A DNA stretch of 5,535 nucleotides from Spirochaetaceae bacterium (GTDB lineage: Bacteria > Spirochaetota > Spirochaetia > Treponematales > Breznakiellaceae), in contig JAITJK010000092.1 in assembly GCA_031278935.1 (NCBI GenBank), forward strand, positions 1-5,535, in the 5' to 3' direction. The translations under genes and the position numbers were made by a program. Shown in pieces: positions 5,451 to 5,535 of the stretch (its first letter is position 1; each line of letters begins with the position of its first letter). The notes beneath the pieces are model-generated. The model worked only from the letters and a program-made list of their open reading frames with translations, was not told where the DNA came from and made no database searches.

Positions 5451-5535
5451 CACTATCGGGCCATGGGGCTTGGATATGATATGAATTGATATTGAATGAA
5501 GAGAAAGATATATCCCTACGGAAGAATGCGCTAGA
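5422..5535 (-). other. Right-edge segment, possibly the 3' end of an incoming minus-strand gene
   Basis: Two of the three minus-strand frames are open from the edge: one for 37 codons to the TAA at 5424-5422 (ending SEGGDPLANG), another for 33 codons to the TAG at 5435-5433 (ending GPIVKAVIP). Both stops fall within or next to the terminator-like repeat, which would suit a gene end. Neither peptide is recognisable, and this length can be open by chance. The plus strand shows no convincing gene here; the region could also be part of a dispersed non-coding repeat. Confidence 0.2.

Noticed and set aside
5250..5489. A 79-codon plus-strand frame over the lipoprotein start and upstream region
   Set aside because: It crosses the lipoprotein signal peptide antisense and the inverted repeat, with no ribosome site or recognisable domain.

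Overview
The window is a bacterial locus with every convincing gene on the minus strand, so it is read from high to low coordinates. In that direction it holds: a possible gene tail and a terminator-like inverted repeat at the right edge (about 5382-5535); a small probable lipoprotein resembling the TRL-like family (5350-5030); an intergenic palindromic repeat (4912-5005); the universally conserved P-loop ATPase/GTPase YchF (best start 4833, end 3724); an unrecognised three-helix membrane protein (3707-3321); a 171-residue protein resembling the RsbRD N-terminal (RsbT co-antagonist) domain (3243-2728); and the first part of an F-type ATP synthase operon in the order atpB (a), atpE (c), atpF (b), atpH (delta), atpA (alpha). 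The window ends inside atpA, 197 codons in and just after the Walker A motif. atpG, atpD and atpC would be expected further left.

The ATP synthase genes are tightly packed: 4 nt between atpB and atpE, 6 nt between atpE and atpF, an 8-nt overlap of atpF with atpH, and a 7-nt overlap of atpH with atpA. This fits one polycistronic, translationally coupled mRNA. The a subunit has the essential stator arginine (R193), and the c subunit has the ion-binding glutamate (E58) but lacks the Gln and Ser ligands of classical Na+ rings, so proton coupling is the better prediction. No atpI is recognisable in front of atpB. The two genes there, the RsbRD-N-like protein and the three-helix protein with an acidic tail, are the least understood part of the window.

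The organism is not named by the sequence. The small TRL-like lipoprotein with a relaxed lipobox, the RsbRD-N-like protein, a moderately GC-rich base composition and an ATTGCGAG/GCAATCC-type palindromic repeat suggest a spirochaete of the Treponema group, perhaps a gut or free-living lineage. This is inference from general resemblance. If right, an F-type rather than the more usual V/A-type ATPase would be notable. No mobile element, CRISPR array, tRNA or rRNA was seen. I found no clearly new multi-gene system; the best leads are the two unknown genes in front of atpB, the palindromic repeat, and two starts that look leaderless.
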